This document shows, piece after piece, positions 26,727-37,303 of a stretch of 64,000 nt of DNA; position 1 is the stretch's first letter; each line of letters begins with the position of its first letter. Origin of the DNA: Psychrobacillus faecigallinarum (lineage in GTDB: Bacteria; Bacillota; Bacilli; Bacillales_A; Planococcaceae); the NCBI RefSeq assembly GCF_014836595.1, contig NZ_JACSQO010000009.1:124001-188000 (forward strand). The letters are read 5' to 3'. Position numbers and translations under genes: made by a program. Below the pieces are notes generated by a model, which was not told the DNA's origin, ran no database searches, and saw nothing but the letters and a program-made list of their open reading frames with translations.

Positions 26727-26927
26727 TTCTTTTTCAAATATTTGTCGCTGAGTCGAGCAAGCTCTTAGTATCTCTACACTACAAATCAGTCTTCGGAAGT
26801 GATTCACAAAGCATTAGTACAAATAATATAAATAGTAGATTGTCCTCCAATCTCAAGCTTTTTATTACTTATTGAATGAAGCTGTAAGCTTGTTCAAAAT
26901 CCTACTGATTTCGATAACGTTCTGAAG

Positions 26928-26954
26928 TTGACGAATAGTATGAAATAGTATAAA
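26928..26954 (+). promoter_or_regulatory. Candidate promoter of the his operon
   Basis: TTGACG, 15 bp, TATAAA, about 65 nt before hisZ; the spacer is shorter than ideal. The 290 nt between the upstream terminator and hisZ hold no gene. I looked for a histidine T-box (specifier loop, AGGGTGGNACCGCG) and saw none. A stretch near 26865-26895 weakly resembles the left flank of the palindromic repeats at 1909 and 44831. Confidence 0.4.
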
Positions 26955-27019
26955 ATTTACTTAATTTATTATATTAGCACTCTAGCATAGTGAAGTATTT
27001 AAAATAAGAGGTGAAACCA

Positions 27020-28198
27020 TTGAGTAAAATTCAAATGTTTGAAAAGCCGCTTGGGATGCGAGACTCATTTCCAGAGGTTAATGAGCAAAAAGAATACATA
27101 AGATCTATAGCGAGAGAATTTATTCGAAACAAAGGATATGACTTTATCAAAACGCCATCGGTAGAGTATTTTGAAACCATTGGGAAAGCATCTGCAATCG
27201 ATGAATCCTCATTATTTAAGTTGGTGGACAATCAAGGTGAGATGCTTGTTCTTAGACCTGATATGACAACCCCGATTGCTAGAATTGCAGCATCAAAGCT
27301 TTTAAAGGAAAAAAATCCATTACGTTTAGCTTATTATGCTAACGTCTTTCGTGCACAGCAACGTGAAGGCGGAAGACCAGCGGAATTTGAACAGCTGGGC
27401 CTAGAGCTGATTGGTGATTTTAGTGCTTATGGAGACAGTGAAATTATCTATACCGCAGTAGAACTCATTAAAGCGTTAGGCGTGGAGAACTTCCAAATTA
27501 CTATTGGTCATGCTGGAATACTGACAGCAATTCTTTCTAACAATACTAGCAAGCTAGAGCAAGTCGAAACACTTAGACTGCTCCTAGTAGAAAAGAACTT
27601 TGTAGGATTTGTACAAATGCTAGATGACTTGAAGCTGACAGACACACAAAAGGAGAATTTGACAAAGCTTGTAGATTATACGCTAGAGTCTAAATCATGG
27701 GAAGATTTTAGACAGCTTTTGACAGACGAACAACAGTATTTATTGGATCAGATTGAACAACTAAAGAAGCTTTTAGAAGTACAACTGAGTGATCCTGCTA
27801 TTTACTCGTTTGATTTTTCATTGGCGAGTCATATGAGCTATTACACAGGTATGTTATTTGAAATTCATGCAGCAGGAAGTGGTTTTCCAATTGGCAATGG
27901 GGGAAGATATGACGAGCTATTTAGGCAATTTGAACAAAGCGTGGGAGCTACGGGCTTTGGAATACGGGTTGATCGCTTGTTAGAAGTATTGCCTAAAAAG
28001 GCAACTGATGAAAAGCATACGCTTCTTTTATTTGATAAGGGCTCATTCCTGAAGGCTAATGTGCTAGCGGATGCAAGAAGAAATAATGGAGAGCGTGTCA
28101 CCCTTCAATATAAGGACAGTGTCCATGACATAGAAGCCTATCAAGATAGTTTTCATGAAATAATTAAGGTAGTAGAAGGTGGTTCTGCAAGTGAATGA
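27020..28198 (+). CDS. hisZ: ATP phosphoribosyltransferase regulatory subunit HisZ
   Basis: 392 aa, related to class II histidyl-tRNA synthetase but without the aminoacylation function. Visible blocks are [77 protein letters not shown] and [15 protein letters not shown]. HisZ makes an octamer with the short-form HisG and gives it histidine feedback control. TTG 27020 follows AAGAGGTG at proper spacing; a GTG at 27011 overlaps that site. First gene of the operon; the stop overlaps hisG. Confidence 0.95.
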   Translation: MSKIQMFEKPLGMRDSFPEVNEQKEYIRSIAREFIRNKGYDFIKTPSVEYFETIGKASAIDESSLFKLVDNQGEMLVLRPDMTTPIARIAASKLLKEKNPLRLAYYANVFRAQQREGGRPAEFEQLGLELIGDFSAYGDSEIIYTAVELIKALGVENFQITIGHAGILTAILSNNTSKLEQVETLRLLLVEKNFVGFVQMLDDLKLTDTQKENLTKLVDYTLESKSWEDFRQLLTDEQQYLLDQIEQLKKLLEVQLSDPAIYSFDFSLASHMSYYTGMLFEIHAAGSGFPIGNGGRYDELFRQFEQSVGATGFGIRVDRLLEVLPKKATDEKHTLLLFDKGSFLKANVLADARRNNGERVTLQYKDSVHDIEAYQDSFHEIIKVVEGGSASE

Positions 28199-28820
28199 AT
28201 TAACGATTGCAATGCCTAAAGGACGTATTTTTGAAGAAGCATATCAATTATTTATCGACGCAGGATTTAACTTACCAGCCGAAATTAGTGATTCTCGTAA
28301 GTTGATCGTAGAGGCACCGGATGAGAGGATACAATTTATTCTGGCAAAGCCCATGGATGTTCCAGTTTATGTGGAGCATGGGGTTGCTGACATTGGAATA
28401 GCGGGGAAGGACGTTTTGCTAGAGCAGCATCGGGACGTGCATGAACTATTAGATTTGCATATTAGTAACTGCTATATTGCGACAGCAGGCTTGCCGAATA
28501 CTGTTATGAATGAGATAGCTCCTCGTGTTGCTACTAAATATCCAACGATTGCGACCAATTTTTATAAGGAAAAAGGGGAGCAGGTGGAGATCATTGAACT
28601 GAACGGTTCTATTGAGCTAGCTCCAATGATTGGCCTTGCCGATCGTATCGTCGACATTGTATCTACAGGACAAACGTTAAAGGAAAATGGTTTAGTAGAA
28701 TATGAAAAAATTGTAGATATATCATCTAGGATAATCGTCAATCCGGTAAGCTATCGAGTAAAAAGCGAGCGAATTCGAGCGTTCGTTGCGAAGCTAAATA
28801 AAGAACTTCTAAAAAGGTAG
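28191..28820 (+). CDS. hisG: ATP phosphoribosyltransferase HisG, short form
   Basis: 209 aa, the short HisG type that needs HisZ. Signatures are [35 protein letters not shown] and the PRPP-binding [20 protein letters not shown]. It joins ATP and PRPP in the first step of histidine synthesis. GTG 28191 is chosen after AGAAGGTGG and overlaps the hisZ stop by 8 nt; an in-frame GTG at 28179 would lie deeper inside hisZ. Confidence 0.96.
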   Translation: MNELTIAMPKGRIFEEAYQLFIDAGFNLPAEISDSRKLIVEAPDERIQFILAKPMDVPVYVEHGVADIGIAGKDVLLEQHRDVHELLDLHISNCYIATAGLPNTVMNEIAPRVATKYPTIATNFYKEKGEQVEIIELNGSIELAPMIGLADRIVDIVSTGQTLKENGLVEYEKIVDISSRIIVNPVSYRVKSERIRAFVAKLNKELLKR

Positions 28821-28831
28821 GGAATGCCACG

Positions 28832-30118
28832 ATGAAAATAGAAAAGCTTACAGACACCATTTCTTTACAGCGGTCTATGGAACAGGCAAATATCGATCAC
28901 GTGACAACTGTACATGAGGTGATTTCCGATGTAAAAGAAAACGGAGATCAAGCGTTATTCGCTTATACAGAAAAATGGGATGGGGTAAGGCTTTCAAATT
29001 TGAAAGTGTCCGATGAGGAGATGGAAGAGGCATTCCTCAGCTTTGAACCTCAGTTAGTAGAAGATTTAAAGGAAGCGGCAGATAACATTCGGCTGTTTCA
29101 TGAGAAGCAAATCAGACAAAATATTGACCTTGCTTTAGAAAAAAACTCGTATATTCAATATAGAATTTCACCACTAGATGCTGTTGGATTATACGTTCCT
29201 GGAGGAACAGCAGCGTATCCATCCTCTGTTCTCATGAACGCCATTCCAGCACTAGTCGCAGGAGTAAATCGAGTAGTCATCGTATCTCCACCCTCTAAGG
29301 ACGGGAAGCTACCTGCTTCGGTTTTAGTTGCAGCTAAAATCGCAGGTATTACCGAAATCTATAAGGTAGGAGGAGCCCAAGCGATTGCAGCACTTGCATA
29401 TGGAACGGAATCCATTAAACCTGTCGATAAAATCACAGGACCTGGTAACAGCTATGTGGCACTTGCGAAAAGAGAAGTGTTTGGCAAGGTAGCTATTGAT
29501 ATGATTGCAGGACCTAGTGAGATTGCTATTATAGCTGATGATACAGCATTTGCCGATGAGGTAGCTGCCGATTTACTAGCACAGGCGGAGCATGATCCAT
29601 TTGCAAGCTCTGTTTTAATAACCACTAGTGAGCGATTAGCACAAAAGGTTTCAGATGAAGTGGAAAGACAGTTACAACTGCTGCCACGTGAGGAAATTGC
29701 TCGAGCATCCATTGAAAACTATGGACGCATCTATTTGGCTGAATCGCTACACCAGGCAGTTAAGGCAACAAATGAATTAGCTCCTGAGCATTTGGAGATT
29801 ATTACAGAAAATGCAAAAGAGCTAAGCGAGCAAATCAGACATGCTGGGGCTATTTTCATTGGTCGATATAGCAGTGAGCCAGTAGGTGATTATTTTGCAG
29901 GAACGAACCACGTACTGCCGACTAATAGTACTGCCCGTTTTTCAAGCGGGTTGAATATAGATGACTTTGTTAAAAAAACAAGCGTAGTTTATTATTCGAA
30001 GGAAATGTGGCAGGAGCAATATCCTAAAATCGCTCGCTTGGCTAGACTAGAGCGATTAGAGGGCCATGCACGCTCTGTTGAATCAAGAAGCTGGGAAAAG
30101 GGGTTATTAAATGATTAA
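28832..30118 (+). CDS. hisD: Histidinol dehydrogenase
   Basis: 428 aa, usual length. Characteristic parts are LYVPGGTAAYPSSVLMNAIPALVAGV, the family signature around IDMIAGPSEIAIIADDTA through DLLAQAEHDP, and the C-terminal FSSGLNIDDFVKKTSVVYYS. It oxidises L-histidinol to histidine in two NAD-dependent steps with a bound zinc. It starts 11 nt after hisG and overlaps hisB by 8 nt. Confidence 0.97.
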   Translation: MKIEKLTDTISLQRSMEQANIDHVTTVHEVISDVKENGDQALFAYTEKWDGVRLSNLKVSDEEMEEAFLSFEPQLVEDLKEAADNIRLFHEKQIRQNIDLALEKNSYIQYRISPLDAVGLYVPGGTAAYPSSVLMNAIPALVAGVNRVVIVSPPSKDGKLPASVLVAAKIAGITEIYKVGGAQAIAALAYGTESIKPVDKITGPGNSYVALAKREVFGKVAIDMIAGPSEIAIIADDTAFADEVAADLLAQAEHDPFASSVLITTSERLAQKVSDEVERQLQLLPREEIARASIENYGRIYLAESLHQAVKATNELAPEHLEIITENAKELSEQIRHAGAIFIGRYSSEPVGDYFAGTNHVLPTNSTARFSSGLNIDDFVKKTSVVYYSKEMWQEQYPKIARLARLERLEGHARSVESRSWEKGLLND

Positions 30119-30707
30119 ACAAAGAAACGCTCAAATAGAAAGAATGACAAATGAGACAAAGGTGTATGTAGATATTAACCTAGATGGTGAGGGAAAGGCT
30201 GAAATCGAGACAGGCGTTCCTTTTATGGACCATATGCTAGACCTGTTCACTAAACATGGATTGTTTAACGCTACGATAACAGCAAATGGTGACACGCATA
30301 TTGACGATCACCATACGACAGAGGACATAGGCATTGTTCTCGGCCAAGCAGTAAAAGAGGCATTAGGAGATAAAAAGAGCATCAAACGCTACGGTAATGC
30401 ATTTGTTCCAATGGATGATGCTTTAGCTCAGGTTGTTATCGATATTTCGAACAGACCTCATTTAGAGTTCAGAGCACAATTTCCGACACAAAAGGTCGGT
30501 ATGTTTGATACAGAGCTAGTCCATGAGTTTTTATGGAAGTTTGCACTAGAAGCACGTATGAATGTCCATGTAATTGTTCATTACGGGGCAAATACTCACC
30601 ATATGATTGAAGCAATCTTTAAGGCGCTGGCTCGTGCCATTGACGAAGCTATTACAATAGATGATCGAGTGAAGGGTGTACCTTCCACAAAAGGTCTACT
30701 TACATAA
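30111..30707 (+). CDS. hisB: Imidazoleglycerol-phosphate dehydratase
   Basis: 198 aa monofunctional dehydratase without the phosphatase domain found in enterobacteria. The manganese-binding His clusters are DTHIDDHHTTEDIGIVLG near residue 66-80 and GANTHHMIEAIFKALARA near 164-181. It converts imidazoleglycerol phosphate to imidazole-acetol phosphate. Its substrate is made by HisF-HisH, neither of which is encoded in this operon. AAAGGAGG after its stop serves hisA. Confidence 0.97.
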   Translation: MIKQRNAQIERMTNETKVYVDINLDGEGKAEIETGVPFMDHMLDLFTKHGLFNATITANGDTHIDDHHTTEDIGIVLGQAVKEALGDKKSIKRYGNAFVPMDDALAQVVIDISNRPHLEFRAQFPTQKVGMFDTELVHEFLWKFALEARMNVHVIVHYGANTHHMIEAIFKALARAIDEAITIDDRVKGVPSTKGLLT

Positions 30708-30719
30708 AGGAGGTATATC

Positions 30720-31457
30720 ATGAGTTCGATACAAGTGTATCCTGCAATAGATATGAAGGGTGGTAAATGTGTACGCCTTTATCAAGGGGATTATGACCAA
30801 GAAACGATTTATGGAGATTCTCCATTTGAGATGGCAAAAAAGTTCGCAAATGAAGGAGCTACATGGATTCATCTGGTTGATTTAGACGGAGCAAAGGATG
30901 GAGAAAAGATTCATGCAAATGAGGTCATTCGAATTGCCAATGAACTTCCAGTTAAAGTTCAAATAGGTGGTGGCATACGCTCGAAGGAGGATGTTAGCTA
31001 CTATTTGGATAACGGTGTAAGCCGTGTCATTATTGGAAGTCTTGCTATTTCACAGCCTGAGCTTGTTGCCGAACTGATCGAGGAGTATGGTGGAGACAGA
31101 ATTGTCATTGGCTTAGATGCAAAAGATGGTATGGTAGCAACTCATGGTTGGCTAGAAACCTCTGGCAAATCTGCAGTTGAAGTAGGCCAATACTTTGCCT
31201 CCAAGGGAGCAAAACATGTCATTTTCACGGATATTGCGACAGATGGAACACTACAGGGCCCAAATTTAAAAGCCAATAAAGAACTTGCCGAAGCTACAGG
31301 TTTGTCCATTATTGTTTCAGGTGGCATCAGCTCCTTAGAGGACATTGGAGCAGTTGCCGAGTTGGCTAAAATCTCTAGCGTAAGTGGAGTAATAACAGGA
31401 AAAGCGTTATACAATAACCGTTTTACACTATCAGATGCGTTACAAAAAATAAATTAA
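30720..31457 (+). CDS. hisA: ProFAR isomerase HisA
   Basis: 245 aa TIM barrel. It is HisA rather than HisF: YPAIDMKGGKCVRLYQGD with the catalytic Asp at about residue 11, PVKVQIGGGIRS, and HVIFTDIATDGTLQGPNL with the second catalytic Asp, where HisF would read CLDVKDGRVVKG. It isomerises ProFAR to PRFAR. A hisH gene is normally upstream and hisF downstream in Bacillales; here the gaps are only 12 and 29 nt. Confidence 0.96.
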   Translation: MSSIQVYPAIDMKGGKCVRLYQGDYDQETIYGDSPFEMAKKFANEGATWIHLVDLDGAKDGEKIHANEVIRIANELPVKVQIGGGIRSKEDVSYYLDNGVSRVIIGSLAISQPELVAELIEEYGGDRIVIGLDAKDGMVATHGWLETSGKSAVEVGQYFASKGAKHVIFTDIATDGTLQGPNLKANKELAEATGLSIIVSGGISSLEDIGAVAELAKISSVSGVITGKALYNNRFTLSDALQKIN

Positions 31458-31486
31458 CAAGCAATCCTTGAAGGGGAGTTTTTAAC

Positions 31487-32113
31487 ATGGCTACATTGAC
31501 ATTTGATGATAGAGGACTAATACCAGTAATTGTACAGCACGCCATTACAAGAGAGGTTTTAACTCTTGCGTATATGAATGAAGAGGCTTACGAGAAAACG
31601 GTTGAGACGAGGGAGGCCTGGTTTTTCAGTCGCAGTAGACAGGAGCTTTGGCACAAGGGAGAAACCTCTGGAAACACACAGCAGGTTGTATCAATTCGAA
31701 CAGATTGTGATTCAGATGCAATAGTATTAGAGGTGCTACCTAGCGGACCTGCCTGTCATACAGGGGAAGAGACATGCTTTCATATCAGCTTAGAAAAATT
31801 CGAAGAACCTTCTGGATATAATGTAGTCACTCATTTGATCAAAACAATAGAAGAGCGTCAACAAACGATGCCAGAGGGAGCCTATACAACTTACCTGTTT
31901 GAAAAAGGTGTAGACAAAATATGCAAGAAGGTCGGAGAGGAAGCATCAGAGGTAATTATAGCCTCTAAAAATAACGATGCAGAGGAGCTGAAATGGGAGG
32001 CGGCAGACCTCATCTATCACTTGCTTGTTTTATTGCAAAACCAAAATGTAAGCTATTATGATTTATTACAAGTATTGCAAAAAAGACATGAAATGAAATC
32101 ACATAAAAAATAA
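31487..32113 (+). CDS. hisI: Bifunctional PRA-CH / PRA-PH HisIE
   Basis: 208 aa fusion. Residues 1-110 are phosphoribosyl-AMP cyclohydrolase with the metal-binding TDCDSDAIVLEV and CHTGEETCFH segments; residues 115-205 are phosphoribosyl-ATP pyrophosphatase with KKVGEEASEVIIASKNNDAEELKWEAADLIYH. Together they do steps two and three of histidine synthesis. AAGGGGAG precedes ATG. Last gene of the operon. Confidence 0.96.
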   Translation: MATLTFDDRGLIPVIVQHAITREVLTLAYMNEEAYEKTVETREAWFFSRSRQELWHKGETSGNTQQVVSIRTDCDSDAIVLEVLPSGPACHTGEETCFHISLEKFEEPSGYNVVTHLIKTIEERQQTMPEGAYTTYLFEKGVDKICKKVGEEASEVIIASKNNDAEELKWEAADLIYHLLVLLQNQNVSYYDLLQVLQKRHEMKSHKK

Positions 32114-32189
32114 TACTTTATGATATACTGAGATTATACTGATAAGGGACGTTGTGATAACGTTCCTTATTATTTTTCGGAGGATTATC

Positions 32190-33719
32190 TTGAATAAAAA
32201 AAGAAAAAAGAAAATAGACAAAGAAAATATAATTTCATTCTTGCCGACTGGCGAATATTACTATAAAAAAGCATTAGATGAACTTCAAAAGGATGAGTAT
32301 CAAAAAGCTCATAAGTATTTAAAAAGAGCATCTGATTTAAGCCCGGATGACCCAATGATTTTACTCCAATACGCCATTTTACAAATGGAATTTGATAAAT
32401 ACGATTATGCTCATGAATTATTAAGAAGTGCCCATGCGCTTGACCCAAACGAAGGAGATATCATATTCTTCTTAGCTGAGGTAAATGCTCATTTGGGAAA
32501 CTTCATAGAGGCAAATCGCTTTGCCAAAATGTATTTAGAAAAAGAAATAAGCGGAGAATATATGGAGGAAGCGATGGAAATCGTCGACTTTACCGAGCAG
32601 GAGGATATCGTATCTCTACAGCTGGATACTCCATCAAGTGAAGCCTTGTTTTTACAGGAAAAGGCGAGACGTTTAATGGAGCAAGGAAAGTTTGAGGAAG
32701 CTGTGGAGCTACTTGAATCTATTATTGCTGATCATCCTGATTTCTGGGCTGCCTTTAATAATCTGGCCCTTGCCTATTTTTATATAGGGGAAGAGGAGCA
32801 ATCGAAGGCTTTACTGCATCAAGTTCTAAGAGAAAACCCAGGGAACATCCATGCGCTATGTAATCTTGCGGTAATTCATTATTATGAAAAAAATACCGAG
32901 GAACTAGATGAAATCATCGAATTCCTGTCCAAGATTAATCCATATTTTATCGAGCACCGATACAAATTAGGTGCTACCTTTGCGTTGATTGGTAAATATG
33001 AACAAGCCTTCAAATGGCTGAGAAGCTTACAGAGAAAAGGTTTTGAAGCAGACCCTGGATTTTACTTTTGGCTCTCGCACTCTGCATACTTTGCAGGGCA
33101 TGAGGAAGTTGCCCGCAATGCTTGGAAGGCACTTTTAAAACTTGACCCTGAAAAAGCAGGCTTCGAGCCTTGGCTACCGCAAATGAAGGATTTAGTGGAG
33201 CCCGATAGTGATGAACAAAAGAATTTAATATTGGAAAAGCTACAGGATAAACATATTAGTGAACGTATATTTGGATTCTATCTTTTAGGGAAATCTAGAC
33301 ATCGCCAGGAAATTATTGCCCATCCTAAATGGATTGTAGTGGATGAGCTAACTACTATGGAAAAACTGTTTCTGGCAAATTCCTTAGGCCATAAATTTGA
33401 TGAAAAGTCTCCAGCAGAGAAAGCTTTTTTAAGAGCAATTTCTGCCTCTGACTTACTTTATGACGCTCATAAACCATTAGAACAGTCAGATACCTTCCTG
33501 TTCCAAATGTGGTTTGTTTTAGTAGAAAGAGCATTAGAACGTGCTTACGCATTTAAAAATCCACGTGCTTTAGCAGCCGCTACGGAGTATATGTTTGCTT
33601 CGTCTCGTATGAAAAACGTGACGAAAAAACAATTTGCCGAGCAATATGGGATTACAACTGCAACACTCACGAAATACGTCAACGAACTCATCCAATTTTT
33701 ACCTTTTTCTGACTCCTAA
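32190..33719 (+). CDS. yvcD: Tetratricopeptide-repeat protein YvcD
   Basis: 509 aa, cytoplasmic. A lysine-rich start is followed by repeated TPR units (for example YYYKKALDELQKDEYQKAHKYLKRASDLSPDDP and FEEAVELLESIIADHPDFWAAFNNLALAYFYIGE) over residues 30-330, then a helical C-terminal part ending in a helix-turn-helix-like KKQFAEQYGITTATLTKYVNELIQF. TTG 32190 follows CGGAGGA. Position between hisI and trxB matches YvcD of B. subtilis, whose function is unknown. The C-terminal motif could bind DNA; this is inference. Confidence 0.85.
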   Translation: MNKKRKKKIDKENIISFLPTGEYYYKKALDELQKDEYQKAHKYLKRASDLSPDDPMILLQYAILQMEFDKYDYAHELLRSAHALDPNEGDIIFFLAEVNAHLGNFIEANRFAKMYLEKEISGEYMEEAMEIVDFTEQEDIVSLQLDTPSSEALFLQEKARRLMEQGKFEEAVELLESIIADHPDFWAAFNNLALAYFYIGEEEQSKALLHQVLRENPGNIHALCNLAVIHYYEKNTEELDEIIEFLSKINPYFIEHRYKLGATFALIGKYEQAFKWLRSLQRKGFEADPGFYFWLSHSAYFAGHEEVARNAWKALLKLDPEKAGFEPWLPQMKDLVEPDSDEQKNLILEKLQDKHISERIFGFYLLGKSRHRQEIIAHPKWIVVDELTTMEKLFLANSLGHKFDEKSPAEKAFLRAISASDLLYDAHKPLEQSDTFLFQMWFVLVERALERAYAFKNPRALAAATEYMFASSRMKNVTKKQFAEQYGITTATLTKYVNELIQFLPFSDS

Positions 33720-33787
33720 GCATATTAGTTGATGAAGGATATAAAATTAGTTAGATTGTTGGTATGTAGTAAGTAGGAGGAATTTAG

Positions 33788-34738
<951 letters not shown>

Positions 34739-34934
34739 TTTAATTTTATCTTAATTTAACTGTAACTGTACTGAAATATTAAAGGTGTATATTAAAGTAT
34801 ATAAATTGACCCCCTTTTTATATATGCAAGATTTTGAACAGGCTGTTTTGCGATTTAAGTCGTGAAGCAGTCTCTTTTTGTGTAAGTTCATGTATAATAG
34901 AATGTAACTAAAGTGAAAGATGGAGTGACCATAC

Positions 34935-35405
34935 GTGCAAAGAATCGCTAACTTACTTATATGTAAAGACAACAAAGTTCTTTTATTAAAGAAACCACGT
35001 AGAAATTGGTACGTAGCGCCAGGTGGCAAGATGGAGGAAGGAGAATCCATTCTAGTTTCTGCGGTACGTGAATTTACGGAAGAAACAAACACAGTGCCTA
35101 TCAATCCTCATTTAAAAGGTATTTATACTATGGTGATTGAAGAAGACGGTAAGCGTATAGATGAATGGATGTTATTTACCTTTATCGGAACAGATATAGA
35201 AGGAACACCATATAAAGAAACTAAAGAAGGTGTGCTTGAATGGCACCCAGTTGAATCCTTACAACATCTTCCGATGGCTGAAGGAGACCGTACTAATCTG
35301 TTGTTCGCTGTAAAAGAAAAAGGTATGCAGTATGGTACCTTCGTTTATACTCCAGAATTTTCATTGATAAGTGAAACTATTCAGCAATCAGGGGAGGAAA
35401 TATAA
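34935..35405 (+). CDS. yvcI: Nudix hydrolase YvcI
   Basis: 156 aa. The Nudix box is GGKMEEGESILVSAVREFTEETN (G-x5-E-x7-REUxEE-x-x-G/N) at about residues 31-53. It resembles the MutT/YvcI group that acts on nucleoside di- or triphosphates; the substrate is not fixed by sequence. GTG start (GTGCAAAGAATC) with GATGGAGTG upstream. It is followed 3 nt later by rapZ and heads the yvcI-rapZ-yvcK-whiA-crh operon known from B. subtilis. The 196 nt before it carry an AT-rich promoter region and no gene. Confidence 0.92.
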   Translation: MQRIANLLICKDNKVLLLKKPRRNWYVAPGGKMEEGESILVSAVREFTEETNTVPINPHLKGIYTMVIEEDGKRIDEWMLFTFIGTDIEGTPYKETKEGVLEWHPVESLQHLPMAEGDRTNLLFAVKEKGMQYGTFVYTPEFSLISETIQQSGEEI

Positions 35406-35408
35406 ACA

Positions 35409-36293
35409 GTGGAAGCACAACCAAAGCAAGAAACAGAAGTCGTTATAATAACGGGTATGTCCGGAGCAGGAAAAACAGTAGCTATACAAAGCTTTGAGGA
35501 TCTAGGATATTATTGCATCGATAATCTTCCACCCGAACTATTAAGTACATTTATAAAGCTAATGATTGAGTCAAACCAGCAACCTCGAAACATTGCTGCT
35601 GTCATGGATATGCGAGGCGGAGAAATGTTTCACTCATTGGTGGATTCAGTTAATCATCTTCAGGAAGCAACTTCTGTAACTCCGAAGGTCCTGTTTTTAG
35701 ATGCACAAGATGAGGTACTTGTCAGAAGATATAAGGAAACTAGACGTTCCCACCCATTGGCTAATGCTGGATTGCCTTTAGAGGGCATCAAAAAAGAAAG
35801 AGAGCTTCTCTCTGATTTAAAAGGCAGAGCTCAATTCATTTATAATACTTCAAAGATGAAGCCTCGAGAGCTACGTGAAAAAATTCAAGAGGAATTTTCT
35901 TCGAATGGAAGCAAGGTCTTTACGGTGAATGTCATGTCCTTCGGATTTAAGCACGGAATTCCCATTGATGCTGATTTGGTTTTTGATGTGCGTTTCCTCC
36001 CAAATCCTTATTACATAGAGGAGCTTCGTTTGAAATCAGGGTTAAATGAAGAAGTTTCTAGCTACGTTCTAAAATGGGCAGACACGAAGACTTTAATAGA
36101 AAAGCTGACTGATCTATTCAACTTTATGATACCGCAGTACAAAAGAGAAGGAAAAACGCAGCTTGTAATTGCCTTTGGTTGTACGGGCGGTCAACATCGT
36201 TCTGTTACACTGGCAGAATATTTTGGTAACCTTTTGAAGGCGGATGACGAAACTATAATAACGCATCGAGACGTTACAATTAGGAAGGAATGA
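35409..36293 (+). CDS. rapZ: RNase adapter / nucleotide-binding protein RapZ (YvcJ)
   Basis: 294 aa. Walker A is GMSGAGKT near residues 16-23, Walker B-like [10 protein letters not shown] is near 196-205, and the C-terminal domain has [15 protein letters not shown]. In enterobacteria RapZ adjusts GlmS synthesis through small RNA decay; in B. subtilis YvcJ is a GTPase that affects competence, so a link to the comK gene at 13130 is possible but only inferred. GTG start after GGGGAGG. Coupled to yvcK. Confidence 0.96.
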   Translation: MEAQPKQETEVVIITGMSGAGKTVAIQSFEDLGYYCIDNLPPELLSTFIKLMIESNQQPRNIAAVMDMRGGEMFHSLVDSVNHLQEATSVTPKVLFLDAQDEVLVRRYKETRRSHPLANAGLPLEGIKKERELLSDLKGRAQFIYNTSKMKPRELREKIQEEFSSNGSKVFTVNVMSFGFKHGIPIDADLVFDVRFLPNPYYIEELRLKSGLNEEVSSYVLKWADTKTLIEKLTDLFNFMIPQYKREGKTQLVIAFGCTGGQHRSVTLAEYFGNLLKADDETIITHRDVTIRKE

Positions 36294-36297
36294 CTAA

Positions 36298-37260
36298 ATG
36301 GGTCGTACAAAACACCGAAAAAAAATAGTCATTTTAGGTGGAGGTACTGGCTTATCAACCTTACTCCGAGGTCTAAAAAAGCTTCCACTAGATATTACAG
36401 CTATCGTTACAGTAGCTGATGATGGCGGAAGCTCTGGTAGATTGAGAGATGATTATGATATTCCACCACCAGGTGATATTCGTAACGTTTTAGCAGCATT
36501 ATCAGAGGTAGAACCGCTAGTAGAGGAAATGTTCCAGTTTCGATTTGCACATTCCAGTGAGCTAGAGGGACACTCCTTAGGGAATCTCATGATAACAGCA
36601 TTAACCTCTATTACAGGGGATTTTGCTCATGCAATTACTGAAATGAGTAGAGTGCTTAATATCCATGGCAAAGTATTGCCGGCTGCCAATCAGCTAGTGA
36701 CATTACACGCTGAATTTGAGGATAAAACCATTATTACAGGGGAATCTAAAATACCGGACTATGGGAAAAAAATAGAAAAGGTATTTATTACTCCCGCTGA
36801 TGTAAAGCCTTTACCAGAGGCTGTAAACCTTATTCGCCAAGCGGATATTATAGCTATTGGACCGGGTAGCCTTTATACTAGTATATTGCCTAATCTATTA
36901 GTAGAAGATATTCGAAAGGCTGTCATTCGTTCTAAGGCCAAGAAGGTGTATATTTGTAATCTCATGACGCAGGCTGGAGAAACAAATAACTATACTGCCT
37001 ATGATCATGTAAAGGCGCTTATTGACCATGTAGGAGAAGACTTTCTAGATACTCTTCTTATAAGTAAGGAAGAGATTCCTGAAAATGTTCAATATTTATA
37101 TAAGCAAGAGATGGCATCACCAGTTAAAATAGATTTAGATAAGCTAGAGACACTAGACATAGATATCGTGAAGAAAGACATTTCCGTCGTATACAATGGC
37201 GCAGTGCGACATGATGCAATCGAAGTAGCGAAATGGCTTTTCGAATATGCAGGACAATGA
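36298..37260 (+). CDS. yvcK: Gluconeogenesis factor YvcK (MgfK)
   Basis: 320 aa of the CofD-like fold. Signature sequences are VILGGGTGLSTLLRGLKKLPLDITAIVTVADDGGSSGRLRDDYDIPPPGDIRN at residues 10-62, EGHSLGNLMITAL and AIGPGSLYTSILPNLLV. The protein binds UDP-GlcNAc in relatives and is needed for normal cell shape on gluconeogenic carbon sources. The start is 4 nt after rapZ. Third gene of the yvcI-crh operon. Confidence 0.97.
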   Translation: MGRTKHRKKIVILGGGTGLSTLLRGLKKLPLDITAIVTVADDGGSSGRLRDDYDIPPPGDIRNVLAALSEVEPLVEEMFQFRFAHSSELEGHSLGNLMITALTSITGDFAHAITEMSRVLNIHGKVLPAANQLVTLHAEFEDKTIITGESKIPDYGKKIEKVFITPADVKPLPEAVNLIRQADIIAIGPGSLYTSILPNLLVEDIRKAVIRSKAKKVYICNLMTQAGETNNYTAYDHVKALIDHVGEDFLDTLLISKEEIPENVQYLYKQEMASPVKIDLDKLETLDIDIVKKDISVVYNGAVRHDAIEVAKWLFEYAGQ

Positions 37261-37303
37261 GAATCTAAGAAGATAGGTTCTGCAAGAAAGGGGGAAACGT
37301 TAT

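Noticed and set aside
26760..26930. Sixth copy of the palindromic repeat before hisZ
   Set aside because: Only a short flank-like stretch (TATTGAATGAAGC) is similar; the palindromic core is absent.
26735..27019. Histidine T-box riboswitch before hisZ
   Set aside because: No AGGGTGGNACCGCG T-box sequence or specifier hairpin could be seen.
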